From the NCBI GenBank assembly GCA_016790965.1, contig JAEUNZ010000040.1, positions 1 through 64,000 on the forward strand: a stretch of DNA of 64,000 nucleotides, written 5' to 3'. Numbering within the stretch: position 1 is the stretch's first letter; each line of letters opens with the position of its first letter. The position numbers and the translations under genes are program-made. Of the stretch, positions 45,074-53,288 are shown piece after piece. A model generated the notes under the pieces. That model made no database searches and had not been told where the DNA came from. It saw only the letters and a list, made by a program, of their open reading frames with translations. This DNA comes from SSSZ01 sp016790965. GTDB taxonomy: Bacteria > Pseudomonadota > Gammaproteobacteria > Burkholderiales > Rhodocyclaceae.

Positions 45074-45643
45074 ATGAAGAAAAGCCTCGCCCTCGCCGCC
45101 CTGGCCACCACCCTGGCCTTCCCCGCCCTTGCCGCGCCGGAAACCTATGCCGTCGAAGGCACCCACACCTACCCCAGCTTCAGCTACAACCACCTGGGCT
45201 TCAGCACCCAGACACACCGCTTCCTGAAGACCACGGGCACCGTCGTGTGGGACAAGTCCGCCCACACCGGATCGGTGGACATCACCATCGACGCCAAGTC
45301 CATCGATGCCGGCTCCGCCCTGTTCGCCGAACACATCCAGGGGCCGGAGCTTTTCGATACGGCCAATCACCCGACCATCACCTTCAAATCCACCCAAGTG
45401 AAGTTCGAAGGCGACAAACCGGTCTCCATCGACGGCAACCTCACCATCAAGGGCGTCACCAAGCCGGTGACCCTTGCCGTCACCCACTTCGCCGCTCAGC
45501 CCCACCCCATGGTCAAGCGCGACGCCATCGGCGCCAACGCCGTCACCAAGATCAAACGCACCGATTTCAACGTCAGCAAGAGCGTGCCCTACGTCAGCGA
45601 CGAGGTCACCCTGAACATCGCCCTGGAAGCGATCAAGCAGTAA
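45074..45643 (+). CDS. YceI family periplasmic protein (second copy)
   Basis: This is a 189-aa protein with AAGGAG before ATG 45074 and a signal peptide at 1-20 (MKKSLALAALATTLAFPALA). YceI motifs are YAVEGTHTYPSFSYNHLGFST, DITIDAKSIDAGSALFAEHIQGPELFD, FKSTQVKFEG and LTIKGVTKPVTLAVTHF. It is closer to the E. coli YceI pattern than the first copy. It is the last gene of the qorB, dioxygenase, b561, yceI, yceI row; a hairpin follows. Confidence 0.93.
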   Translation: MKKSLALAALATTLAFPALAAPETYAVEGTHTYPSFSYNHLGFSTQTHRFLKTTGTVVWDKSAHTGSVDITIDAKSIDAGSALFAEHIQGPELFDTANHPTITFKSTQVKFEGDKPVSIDGNLTIKGVTKPVTLAVTHFAAQPHPMVKRDAIGANAVTKIKRTDFNVSKSVPYVSDEVTLNIALEAIKQ

Positions 45644-45798
45644 GCCCGAGGAGCCCGGCCCCGCCGGGGCTCGTCGACCGGAGTCGATGCTGCTGCTCGC
45701 CAGGGCAAACTCAAGCCCAAGTACAAAGCATGGGCCATTCGGATGTTGAAATGCATACTGCCCAAGGAAACGATCTGGAATGACAAGTAAGGGACGTC

Positions 45799-45829
45799 AG
45801 ACCACCGGGAGCGCTCCCGGTGGCCTGAT
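45799..45829. terminator. Likely bidirectional terminator between yceI and the NERD gene
   Basis: A perfect palindrome CCACCGGGAGC / GCTCCCGGTGG is centred near 45812, extended by CAG(A) and CCTG flanks, with T's (GATTTTCC) on the plus side. It sits between convergent genes ending at 45643 and 45836. Confidence 0.7.
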
Positions 45830-45835
45830 TTTCCT

Positions 45836-46819
45836 TCAAGCTGGCTTCGGAACCGCCTTCTGACAATCCATGCAATAGACATTGCCACCAAAGCGCGGCT
45901 TGTTGAACCAGCAGAACTTGGCAACGTTGTAGGCGACAATGGTCCCGCATGTCACGCAGGCGAGCTTGGACTTCTTCTCGCCAGACGCTTCCTCGACCGC
46001 CGCCTCGGTGTTGCCACAATCGGGTTGATTCAGCGATCCTGCTGGTTCGGGTTCGGCTGGCCGAACTGGCTTGGCGACTTCAGGGGCACTCACGGGCAAG
46101 CCAAATCGGCCAAACCAGTCAAACGAGGCGGGTCTATGCGCTGCTGCGAGCCGTCGCGCAAAATCTTCCAAGGTATCCGAGCCGATCAGTCGCACCGCCA
46201 TCAGCGGGTTGCTATTCGCGTCGATTTCCTTGTCGATGCGGGTTTTCAGCTGGTCGTTCTTGATGATGCAGTCAAGGCCGTCGATTTTTGCCTTGGGCCG
46301 ACCGATTCGCGCATTCTTTGATACGAGCACCAGACCGTTCAATGTTGGCGACAAGGTAATGCCCAGCCGTTTCGGTGGCGGCACCTGACCGGACTTGAAG
46401 ACCGATTCCAGCACCACCATGTGCCGCTTGTTCTGCTCTATCGGCGACGGAACACCGTAGGGCTTGCTGCCATAAAAGGCTGCGAACTCGCCCTGGTCGT
46501 TGACGGCGATGCCCTCTGCAAACCGCTTGCTCTCGCAGACATAGACTTCAAGGAACCGGTTTATCAGCAAATGGTCGATCTGCGCCACGCGACCCTCGCA
46601 TTCAAGGCGCAAGTCGTGCAGCACCATCCAGTTTTTCGAGGCTCCATAGTAGAACTCGATTTCGTAGGCGGCTTCAGCCTCGCCCTTGATGCCGGACTGA
46701 ATGTTGCGGATTTCCTGCTCGATCTTCTTGCGAGTATCGGTGCTGGCATCTGGACGCGCCACCAGTAGTTGCAGCGTTGCGATGTCTTTGGACTTGTCGT
46801 CAGCAGTTTTGATTAGCAT
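45836..46819 (-). CDS. NERD-domain protein with C-terminal zinc-ribbon-like motif
   Basis: This is a 327-aa protein. Residues about 45-165 match the NERD (nuclease-related) domain: GIKGEAEAAYEIEFYYGASKNWMVLHDLRLECEGRVAQIDHLLINRFLEVYVCESK, with the Asp/His and E-x-K type residues in place. The C-terminus has CVTCGTIVAYNVAKFCW and CMDCQK, four or five cysteines that could bind zinc. Composition is clearly less GC-rich than the neighbours, suggesting acquisition. It lies just downstream of tRNA-Ser, a usual integration position. NERD proteins are thought to process DNA; a defence role is possible but unproven. Confidence 0.8.
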   Translation of the reverse strand: MLIKTADDKSKDIATLQLLVARPDASTDTRKKIEQEIRNIQSGIKGEAEAAYEIEFYYGASKNWMVLHDLRLECEGRVAQIDHLLINRFLEVYVCESKRFAEGIAVNDQGEFAAFYGSKPYGVPSPIEQNKRHMVVLESVFKSGQVPPPKRLGITLSPTLNGLVLVSKNARIGRPKAKIDGLDCIIKNDQLKTRIDKEIDANSNPLMAVRLIGSDTLEDFARRLAAAHRPASFDWFGRFGLPVSAPEVAKPVRPAEPEPAGSLNQPDCGNTEAAVEEASGEKKSKLACVTCGTIVAYNVAKFCWFNKPRFGGNVYCMDCQKAVPKPA

Positions 46820-46909
46820 GGTTCATGAATAGCTGGTGGTACCCCAATAGCCTCCCCAACACCAAAGTGATTAGGGGGTAGATTTGGGGGTAATGCCGGG
46901 GACAAAAAC

Positions 46910-46936
46910 AAAAAAGCCCACGACTCGTGGGCTATT
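46910..46936 (-). terminator. Terminator downstream of tRNA-Ser
   Basis: On the minus strand the stem AGCCCACGA / TCGTGGGCT is followed by TTTTTTGTTTTTG. It lies 12 bases beyond the tRNA 3' end and separates the tRNA from the NERD gene. Confidence 0.85.
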
Positions 46937-46947
46937 TAAAGAAATTC

Positions 46948-47038
<91 letters not shown>

Positions 47039-47115
47039 GGGAAGCGGCGCATTCTATCAGAAGTGCCTGGCAACACCAACAGCCACCCGGCTTTCAGGAG
47101 GCAGGGAGCGGCGTT

Positions 47116-47421
47116 TCAGCCGCAGGCGAGTCCGTTGGCGGCGCAGATCAGGCGGCGCAGGTAGGCGAGGAATATCCAAAGCCAGAAGAGCAGGAAGAAG
47201 GCGACCACGGGGATGTAGCGGTCCAGGATGACCTTGGGCGCAAGGGCCCGCACCGCGCGGATCACCGGTCCGGTGAGCAGTTGGAACAGACGGTAGACCG
47301 CGTTTCTTTCGCGCCCTGCGCCGGCCAGTACCCAGAGGAGTCCCTGGCCCAGGAGAAAAAGCCCGGCTACTTCGACCAGGGCCCGCAAGACGCTGACAAT
47401 GAACAATTGGCTGGATACCAT
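47116..47421 (-). CDS. Small membrane protein of unknown function
   Basis: This is a 101-aa protein from ATG 47421, which has CAGGAAA seven bases upstream; the longer frame from 47484 would overlap the divergent TPR gene and lacks a site. Two or three hydrophobic helices are present (FIVSVLRALVEVAGLFLLGQGLLWVLA, and YIPVVAFFLLFWLWIFLAYL), with a charged middle loop and a final ICAANGLACG. It has some resemblance to YggT-like small membrane proteins, but no firm assignment is possible. Confidence 0.65.
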   Translation of the reverse strand: MVSSQLFIVSVLRALVEVAGLFLLGQGLLWVLAGAGRERNAVYRLFQLLTGPVIRAVRALAPKVILDRYIPVVAFFLLFWLWIFLAYLRRLICAANGLACG

Positions 47422-47482
47422 GACGCTTTCCTGAATCTCGGGACGGTCCACCGACCCGGTTCGACCGGAGCCTTTCCGCCCC

Positions 47483-48070
47483 ATGAATTTCGAGCATTGG
47501 CGTTACGCCGCCCGCGGCTGGTTGTTTCACTTCCTGGGCAAGACCGATCTGGCATTTGAAGCTTACGTTGCGGCGTTTCATCACGCCCCGGACGCTTCCG
47601 CGGCCCGTAACCTGGGTTACCTCGCCGCCCGGGCAAAACGCTGGCGCGAGAGCATACACTGGTTCCGGGAAGCGGTCCGTTTGCAGCCGGAAGATGCGGA
47701 AACCCGCTTCAATCTGGGCTATTCCCTCGATCAGGGCGGCGATCCGGCCAGCGCGGCCGAAGCATTCGCCGAGGCCGTGCGCATCCGGCCGAACCTGGAC
47801 CGCGCCTGGTACGGCCTGGGCATGGCCCGGGCGGCCCAAGGCCGCCACGGCGAAGCCGCCACCGCCCTGGAGGAGGCGGCCAGGCTGCAGCCCATGGCCG
47901 GCGAGGTCTGGTACCAGTTGGGCATGGCCCAGCACCACGCCCTCAATCCGGATCGGGTGAAGGGCGTGGTCGAGCACCTGCGCGGCTTCGACCCGCGACG
48001 CAGCAACCAGTTGATTCGCGACACGGAGCGCGGCGATTTGCGCCACTTGGTGCAGGACCTTCCTTTCTGA
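47483..48070 (+). CDS. Tetratricopeptide-repeat protein
   Basis: This is a 195-aa protein with at least four TPR-type helix pairs: AARNLGYLAARAKRWRESIHWFREAVRLQP, ETRFNLGYSLDQGGDPASAAEAFAEAVRIRP, RAWYGLGMARAAQGRHGEAATALEEAARLQP and EVWYQLGMAQHHALNPDRV. There is no signal peptide. It is probably a scaffold for protein contacts; the partner is unknown. It is divergent from the small membrane gene with a 61-base gap. Confidence 0.85.
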   Translation: MNFEHWRYAARGWLFHFLGKTDLAFEAYVAAFHHAPDASAARNLGYLAARAKRWRESIHWFREAVRLQPEDAETRFNLGYSLDQGGDPASAAEAFAEAVRIRPNLDRAWYGLGMARAAQGRHGEAATALEEAARLQPMAGEVWYQLGMAQHHALNPDRVKGVVEHLRGFDPRRSNQLIRDTERGDLRHLVQDLPF

Positions 48071-48097
48071 AAAAAAGCCCGCCGAAGCGGGCTTTTT
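48071..48097. terminator. Bidirectional terminator between the TPR gene and the symporter operon
   Basis: The stem AAAAAGCCCGC / GCGGGCTTTTT with a CGAA loop has A and T runs on both sides, so it serves the convergent genes ending at 48070 (plus) and 48117 (minus). Confidence 0.92.
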
Positions 48098-48116
48098 ACC
48101 TTGGGGGCTTGTTGCA

Positions 48117-50207
48117 TCAGGTGCCCTGAGTTTTGAGATCGCCTTCCAGGTTCGGGTAGCGGACATGGTCCACCAGTTCCTGGACTTCCTTGGACGGCGC
48201 CGGACTGATGAGCGTGCCGACGATGACCCCGATGAAGCCGGCGGGAATGCCGAAGATGCCGGCGGAGATGGGGTTGATGTCCCACCACTTGGGAGCATTG
48301 ACGCCGAAGAACGGGTAGGTGATGTACATGTAGTAGGCACAGATCCCCAGACCCGCCAGCATGCCGAGGATGGCCCCCAGTTTGTTGGCCCGCTTCCAGA
48401 ACACCCCGCAGACGAGGGCCGGGAAGAAGGCCGACGCCGCCAGCGAGAATGCCGCGCCGACGAGGAAGAGAATGTCCCCTGGCTTGAGGGAGGTGACGTA
48501 TGCGGCCAGCAGCGCCACCACCAGAAGCAAGGCCTTGGACACCACCAGACGGCGGGTCGTCGGCGCATTGGGATCGATCATCTTGTAATACACGTCGTGG
48601 GACAGGGCGTTGGCGATGGTCAGCAGCAGACCGTCGGCGGTGGAGAGCGCCGCGGCAAGGCCGCCTGCCGCCACCAGACCGGAGATCACATACGGCAGCC
48701 CTGCGATCTCGGGGGTCGCCAGCACCACCAGGTCGCCGCCGATGGTGATTTCGGCCAGTTGCACGATGCCGTCCTTGTTGATGTCGGTGATCGCCATCAG
48801 CGTCTTGTCCACCGCCGCCCGGTTGGAAACCCAGGCCGGCAATTGCGCGAAGGCGGTTCCCACCAGGTTGCTGTACACCTCGAACTTGACCAGCACGGCC
48901 AGGGCCGGGGCGGTGAAGTAGAGGAGGAAGATGAAGAACAGCGACCAGAACACCGACTGCCGTGCTTCCTGCACCGAGGGCGTGGTGTAGAAACGCATCA
49001 GGATGTGCGGCAGCGCGGCCGTCCCCACCATGAGGCAAAACACCAGGGCCAGGAAGTTCTTCTTGGCCACCTCCTGGGCGGCGTCATCCTTGGCCGGGAA
49101 GGCCTCGGCGTGGGGCTTGACCGGAGCGGCCTTGGCCTTGGCACCGTCGGCATCCTTCTTCCACTGGGCCTTGGCGGCAGCCACGTCGGCCGGGAAGTCC
49201 TTGACCGCCTTTTCAGCCGCCTCGATGGCCTTGGCGTCCGCGTTGGCGGCCTTCAGTTCGGTGACCTTGGCCGCGGCCTTGTCCTTTTCCATCGCCAGGA
49301 AGGTCGGCCCGCTGGCTTCCAGTTCATTGAGCTTGGCTTCGGCTGCGGCGGCGCGGTCGCGGAAGATCTGGCGCACGCTCTCCTCCTTGGCCCCGGCTTC
49401 GCTGGTCTTGTCGTTGAGCACCTTTTCGCGCTCGGTGACCTTTTGCAGGGTGTAGCCGTAGGCCACCTGGGGAACGGGCATGCCGGTATGCTTCACCGAG
49501 AGCCAGACCACCGGGATCATGTAGGCGACGATGAGGATGATGTACTGGGCCACCTGGGTCCAGGTCACCGCCTTCATGCCCCCCAGGAAGGAGCAGACCA
49601 GGATGCCGGCCAGACCGACGAAGACGCCGACCTGGAATTCCAGCCCGGTGAAGCGGCTGGTGATGATGCCGACACCGTAGATCTGGGCGATGACGTAGGT
49701 GAAGGAGCAGGTGATGGCCGCAATCACGCCGATGAAGCGCGGGATGTTGCCGCCGTAGCGGGCGCCCAGGAAGTCGGGGATGGTGAATTGCCCGAACTTG
49801 CGCAGGTAGGGCGCCAGAAAGAGTGCCACCAGGCAGTAGCCGCCGGTCCAGCCCATGATGAAGGCCAGGCCGTCATAGCCGGCGTGGTACAGCGTCCCCG
49901 CCATGCCGATGAAGGAGGCCGCGCTCATCCAGTCGGCGCCGGTGGCCATGCCGTTGAACAGCGCCGGTACGCGCCGCCCCGCCACGTAGTATTCCCCCAC
50001 GTCCGCCGTCTTGGACATGAAGCCGATGCCGGCGTAGAGGAGGATGGTAGCGAACAGGAACAGGTAGCCGAGAATCTTGTTGGGCACCCCGGCAAACTCC
50101 AGGATCCCGACCACGATCACGAAGGCGATGAAACCGCCCGTATAAAACGTGTAGTAGCGGGAAAGCTGCTTGAAGAAGGCCTGATTCGAACTCATGGTCG
50201 TGTTCAT
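48117..50207 (-). CDS. Sodium:solute symporter, VC_2705 subfamily (ActP-like), copy 1
   Basis: This is a 696-aa SLC5/SSS transporter with about 13 membrane helices and the motifs ATGADWMSAASFIGMAGTLYHAG and GLVAAGGLAAALSTADGLLLTIANALSHD. Compared with ActP (about 550 aa) it has an extra hydrophilic Ala/Lys/Glu-rich coiled-coil-like segment (residues about 245-385), which is the mark of the VC_2705 subfamily. It probably imports acetate or another short carboxylate with sodium. The start overlaps the DUF4212 stop by one base. Confidence 0.92.
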   Translation of the reverse strand: MNTTMSSNQAFFKQLSRYYTFYTGGFIAFVIVVGILEFAGVPNKILGYLFLFATILLYAGIGFMSKTADVGEYYVAGRRVPALFNGMATGADWMSAASFIGMAGTLYHAGYDGLAFIMGWTGGYCLVALFLAPYLRKFGQFTIPDFLGARYGGNIPRFIGVIAAITCSFTYVIAQIYGVGIITSRFTGLEFQVGVFVGLAGILVCSFLGGMKAVTWTQVAQYIILIVAYMIPVVWLSVKHTGMPVPQVAYGYTLQKVTEREKVLNDKTSEAGAKEESVRQIFRDRAAAAEAKLNELEASGPTFLAMEKDKAAAKVTELKAANADAKAIEAAEKAVKDFPADVAAAKAQWKKDADGAKAKAAPVKPHAEAFPAKDDAAQEVAKKNFLALVFCLMVGTAALPHILMRFYTTPSVQEARQSVFWSLFFIFLLYFTAPALAVLVKFEVYSNLVGTAFAQLPAWVSNRAAVDKTLMAITDINKDGIVQLAEITIGGDLVVLATPEIAGLPYVISGLVAAGGLAAALSTADGLLLTIANALSHDVYYKMIDPNAPTTRRLVVSKALLLVVALLAAYVTSLKPGDILFLVGAAFSLAASAFFPALVCGVFWKRANKLGAILGMLAGLGICAYYMYITYPFFGVNAPKWWDINPISAGIFGIPAGFIGVIVGTLISPAPSKEVQELVDHVRYPNLEGDLKTQGT

Positions 50208-50470
50208 CAGTCATCCCCCTCGTGTACGCCGTACTCCTTGTCCAGGCCGTTCATGTAGCGCGCGTAGTACCAGATGATGGCCACATAGACGATCAGCGAC
50301 CCCTGGGCTCCCATGTAGAAGCCGAGGGGAAAGCCGAGAACGGTGATGGCGTTGAGGTCCCGCGCGAAAAACGCGGCCACGTAGGTCACCACAAACCAGA
50401 TCCCCAGCAGTAGGCCGGTAACCTTTAGATTGCGGTGCCAGTACTCCCGATGCTTGTCGGTAAGCTTCAT
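50207..50470 (-). CDS. DUF4212 small symporter subunit, copy 1
   Basis: This is an 87-aa protein from ATG 50470 (MKLTDKHREYWHRNLKVTGLLLGIWFVVTYVAAFFARDLN) preceded by GGAGGG. Two membrane helices are separated by the conserved FLGFPLGFYMGAQGS-like turn (here VLGFPLGFYMGAQGSLIVYV). It is always found next to a VC_2705-type symporter, whose small partner it is believed to be. Function of the pair: solute uptake at the inner membrane. Confidence 0.93.
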   Translation of the reverse strand: MKLTDKHREYWHRNLKVTGLLLGIWFVVTYVAAFFARDLNAITVLGFPLGFYMGAQGSLIVYVAIIWYYARYMNGLDKEYGVHEGDD

Positions 50471-50798
50471 AGCGCACCCTCCTTCGGTGTCAAGTGCACG
50501 ACCCCGAGAACTGCCAGACCCGAGGCCAATCCCCTCGGCCGCTCGAGCGGCTCCCGGGGCCATGTAAGCTCCCCCATTTTTTTTGTGACTGGGGGTAGCG
50601 GTCTTAGGCTTAGCGTAAGGAAGCTGACACCAGGCTTACAGCGGGGGCGTTGCCCCAAGGGTCGCGAGGATCCGGGAAACTGCAGCAAATTCGCCCCAAA
50701 CGGCCGTGGGAAGGCGGTTTGCGGGTGACGTCCCGCGGCGGCGCCCGTCCAGATCGCGACGACCAGTCAAAAAACTTCCAGCCGGCTTAAGGGCTGCC
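50471..50798. other. Intergenic region with probable promoter of copy-1 symporter genes
   Basis: This part of the 489-base gap between the two DUF4212 genes contains no gene. On the minus strand there are recurring TAAGCC / CTTACG-type short repeats near 50600-50640 and a CTACCCCCAGTCAC followed by a run of A's near 50575-50600, which may mark an activator site and promoter for the symporter pair. A defined -35/-10 is not evident. The rest of the gap is element C. Confidence 0.4.
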
Positions 50799-50962
50799 TA
50801 GTACTGCGTTCCGTCAATAAGCTTACAAATGAAATCGATGCATTCTCGTGTCAGGCAAGGCGCAAACCGCAGTCATAGCCGAAGCTATGACGAGGATTTG
50901 CAACGCCGCATGGCGCGAGAAGGCGCGATTTAATGTAAGCGGTTTGGCGGAACGCAGTACTA
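50799..50962. mobile_element. MITE-like element C between the two symporter modules
   Basis: A 164-bp element has perfect 15-bp ends TAGTACTGCGTTCCG (50799-50813, reverse complement at 50948-50962), extended imperfectly to about 30 bp (GCTTACA shared). Flanks read CTAG on both sides, so the target duplication is TA or CTAG. A central TCATAGC-CGAA-GCTATGA hairpin lies at 50873-50890. It has no coding capacity. The core matches element B at 37014. Confidence 0.85.
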
Positions 50963-51223
50963 GTCGTCGCGCCCCTGCCCGTAGCCTTCGTCGAGGCGAT
51001 TCATGCGCCAAGCGTAAACGCCGATGATGGCGATATCCACCAGGACAGCGCCCTGGGCCGCCATGTAAAAGCCCAGGGGAAACCCCAGGAAACTCATGGC
51101 ATTGAGTTCCCGGGCGTAGAAGGGCGCCACAAAAGTGACGAGAAGCCAGATCATCAGCAAGACGAGGGTCAGCCCCACGTTGCGCCGCCAGTACTCCCGT
51201 TGCCGCTGGCCAATTCGCTTCAT
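50960..51223 (-). CDS. DUF4212 small symporter subunit, copy 2
   Basis: This is an 87-aa protein from ATG 51223, overlapping the symporter stop (ATGA). It has the same pattern as copy 1 (REYWRRNVGLTLVLLMIWLLVTFVAPFYARELN, FLGFPLGFYMAAQGAVLVDIAI), clearly a paralogue. Its stop codon TAG (50962-50960) lies wholly inside the terminal repeat of element C, so the insertion has supplied or rewritten the end of this gene. Confidence 0.92.
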   Translation of the reverse strand: MKRIGQRQREYWRRNVGLTLVLLMIWLLVTFVAPFYARELNAMSFLGFPLGFYMAAQGAVLVDIAIIGVYAWRMNRLDEGYGQGRDD

Positions 51224-53283
51224 GACTGAGGCTCCCGCTCCCCCGCTTCGCCGTCGGCATGGGGGTAGCGCACGCTGGTCACGAAATCCTGCGTTTCCTG
51301 GGAAGGCGGGCGGGTCAGGAGGCTGACCATCACCATGGCCAGGAAACCGAGGGGCACGCCGAAGACCCCTGCGGAAATGGACTGGATGTCAAACCATGGC
51401 GCCATCGGCTCGCCCAGGGGCAGCGCCGGGAAACGAGCCGCCTCGACGCGCAGGATGTAATAGAGCGACACGAACAATCCGACACCCATCCCCGCGATGG
51501 CGCCCTCGCGGTTGGCCCGCTTCCAGAAGACCCCCAGGACGAGGGCGGGGAAAAAGGCCGAGCCGGCGATGGAAAACGCCCAGGCCACCATATAGAGGAT
51601 GGTGCCCGGCTTCTGGGCCGCCACCGAGGCTGCCAAGACGGCCACGACGAGGAGCAGGGATTTGGAGATCACCAGGCGGAACTGGGTCGAGGCCCGGGGG
51701 CGGAAGATACGGTAGTAGAGGTCGTGGGACAGCGCACTGGTGATGGTGAGCAGCAAGCCGTCGGCGGTAGACAGGGCCGCCGCCAACCCGCCGGCGGCGA
51801 CGAGACCCGAAACCACGAAGGGCATGCCGGCGATTTCGGGGGTTGCCAGCACGATCACGTCGGGATTGAAGGATAGTTCAGCGAGTTGCAGGATGCCGTC
51901 GCGATTGATGTCCTCGAAAGCCACCAGGCCCACCTTGGTCCACGCGGCGACCCAGCCCGGCAAACGGGCGATGGGGATTTCCGCCAGTTGGGAGAGTACC
52001 TCGTATTTGGCCAGGACCGCGTAGGCGGGCGCCGTCATGTAGAGGAGAGAAATGAACACGATGGACCAGAAGACGGAAACCCGCGCGTCGCGCACCGATG
52101 GCGTGGTGTAGTAGCGCATCAGGACGTGGGGCAGGGCGGCGGTACCGATGGTCAGACAGAACACCAGGGCCAGGAAGTTGATCTTCTGAACGGCGGCCGA
52201 CGGGCCACCGTCCACCTCCGGGAAGGCTTCGGCGTGGTGAATGGGGGGCCGCGCCCGCTCTTCAGCCGCCGACATGGCGGCTTCCCAGCGCAGACGTGCC
52301 TGGTCCTCGCTCTGGGGAAGGTCCCGGCGCTGCTTCTCGGCCTGGACGATGTCGCGCATGGAGGCGTCGCTGGCCTTCAACTCGGCAATGCGCTCGGTCA
52401 GCGCCAAGCGCTCCTCGCTGAGCGAATCGGGCAACCTGGCGATTTTCCGGGCGTAGCCCTCGGCTCGCTCACGAAAGAGCTGGCGGGCCTCGACCTCGGC
52501 CGGCAACTGGAAAATCTGCCCTTCCAGGGTGCCCACCTTCTGCAGCACCTGACCATAGACCACCTGAGGCACGGGCACACCGGTGACCTTGTAGGCCAGC
52601 AGGGCCACCGGGGTGAGATAGGCCACGATGACCACGACGTACTGGGCCACCTGGGTCCAAGTGACAGCGCGCATTCCGCCCAGAAACGAGCAGACCAGGA
52701 TGCCGGCCAGGCCGACGAAGACGCCGATCTCGAATTGCAGATTGACGAAGCGGCTGGTGATGACCCCCACGCCGTAGATTTGGGCGACGACATAGACGAA
52801 GGACGCCAGGATGGCCGCCGCCACCGCCAGGAGGCGAACGGCGATGCCGCCATAGCGCGCCCCAAGGAAATCCGGAATGGTGTATTCGCCGAAACGCCTC
52901 AGGTAGGGTGCCAGGTAGAGGGCGACCAGCACGAAGCCCCCGGTCCAGCCGATGACGAAGGCCAGCCCCTGGAAGCCAGAGAGATACAGGCTGCCGGCCA
53001 TACCGATGAAGGACGCCGCGCTCATCCAGTCGGCCCCGGTGGCCATGCCGTTCAGCATGGCGGGAACCCGCCGCCCGGCGACATAGTATTCGGCCACATC
53101 GGCTGTTCGGCTGAAGACGCCGATGACCGCGTAGGTGACGATGGTGAACAGGAGGAAGGCGTAGCCGATCCAGCGCGCCGGCATGCCCTGCGCCTCCAGG
53201 AAGGACAGGAGGGCGACAAAGGCGACGAAACCCACGGTATAGATGCCGTAGTAACGGTGCATGCGGGAAAACCCACGGGCCAT
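51220..53283 (-). CDS. Sodium:solute symporter, VC_2705 subfamily, copy 2
   Basis: This is a 687-aa protein from ATG 53283; TTG 53292, overlapping the upstream stop, would add three residues. It is a paralogue of the transporter at 48117 throughout, with the ATGADWMSAASFIGMAGSLYLSG and STADGLLLTITSALSHDLYY motifs and the inserted hydrophilic segment (EARQLFRERAEGYARKIARL onward). That segment is much more diverged and less Ala/Lys-rich than in copy 1. Order here is symporter before DUF4212, the reverse of copy 1. Confidence 0.9.
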   Translation of the reverse strand: MARGFSRMHRYYGIYTVGFVAFVALLSFLEAQGMPARWIGYAFLLFTIVTYAVIGVFSRTADVAEYYVAGRRVPAMLNGMATGADWMSAASFIGMAGSLYLSGFQGLAFVIGWTGGFVLVALYLAPYLRRFGEYTIPDFLGARYGGIAVRLLAVAAAILASFVYVVAQIYGVGVITSRFVNLQFEIGVFVGLAGILVCSFLGGMRAVTWTQVAQYVVVIVAYLTPVALLAYKVTGVPVPQVVYGQVLQKVGTLEGQIFQLPAEVEARQLFRERAEGYARKIARLPDSLSEERLALTERIAELKASDASMRDIVQAEKQRRDLPQSEDQARLRWEAAMSAAEERARPPIHHAEAFPEVDGGPSAAVQKINFLALVFCLTIGTAALPHVLMRYYTTPSVRDARVSVFWSIVFISLLYMTAPAYAVLAKYEVLSQLAEIPIARLPGWVAAWTKVGLVAFEDINRDGILQLAELSFNPDVIVLATPEIAGMPFVVSGLVAAGGLAAALSTADGLLLTITSALSHDLYYRIFRPRASTQFRLVISKSLLLVVAVLAASVAAQKPGTILYMVAWAFSIAGSAFFPALVLGVFWKRANREGAIAGMGVGLFVSLYYILRVEAARFPALPLGEPMAPWFDIQSISAGVFGVPLGFLAMVMVSLLTRPPSQETQDFVTSVRYPHADGEAGEREPQS

Positions 53284-53288
53284 GGCCT

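Noticed and set aside
48165..50258. 697-codon plus-strand frame opposite the symporter
   Set aside because: It is antisense to a well-recognised SSS transporter; the His/Gly/Arg-rich product has no protein-like pattern. The 642-codon frame at 51886-53814 is of the same kind.
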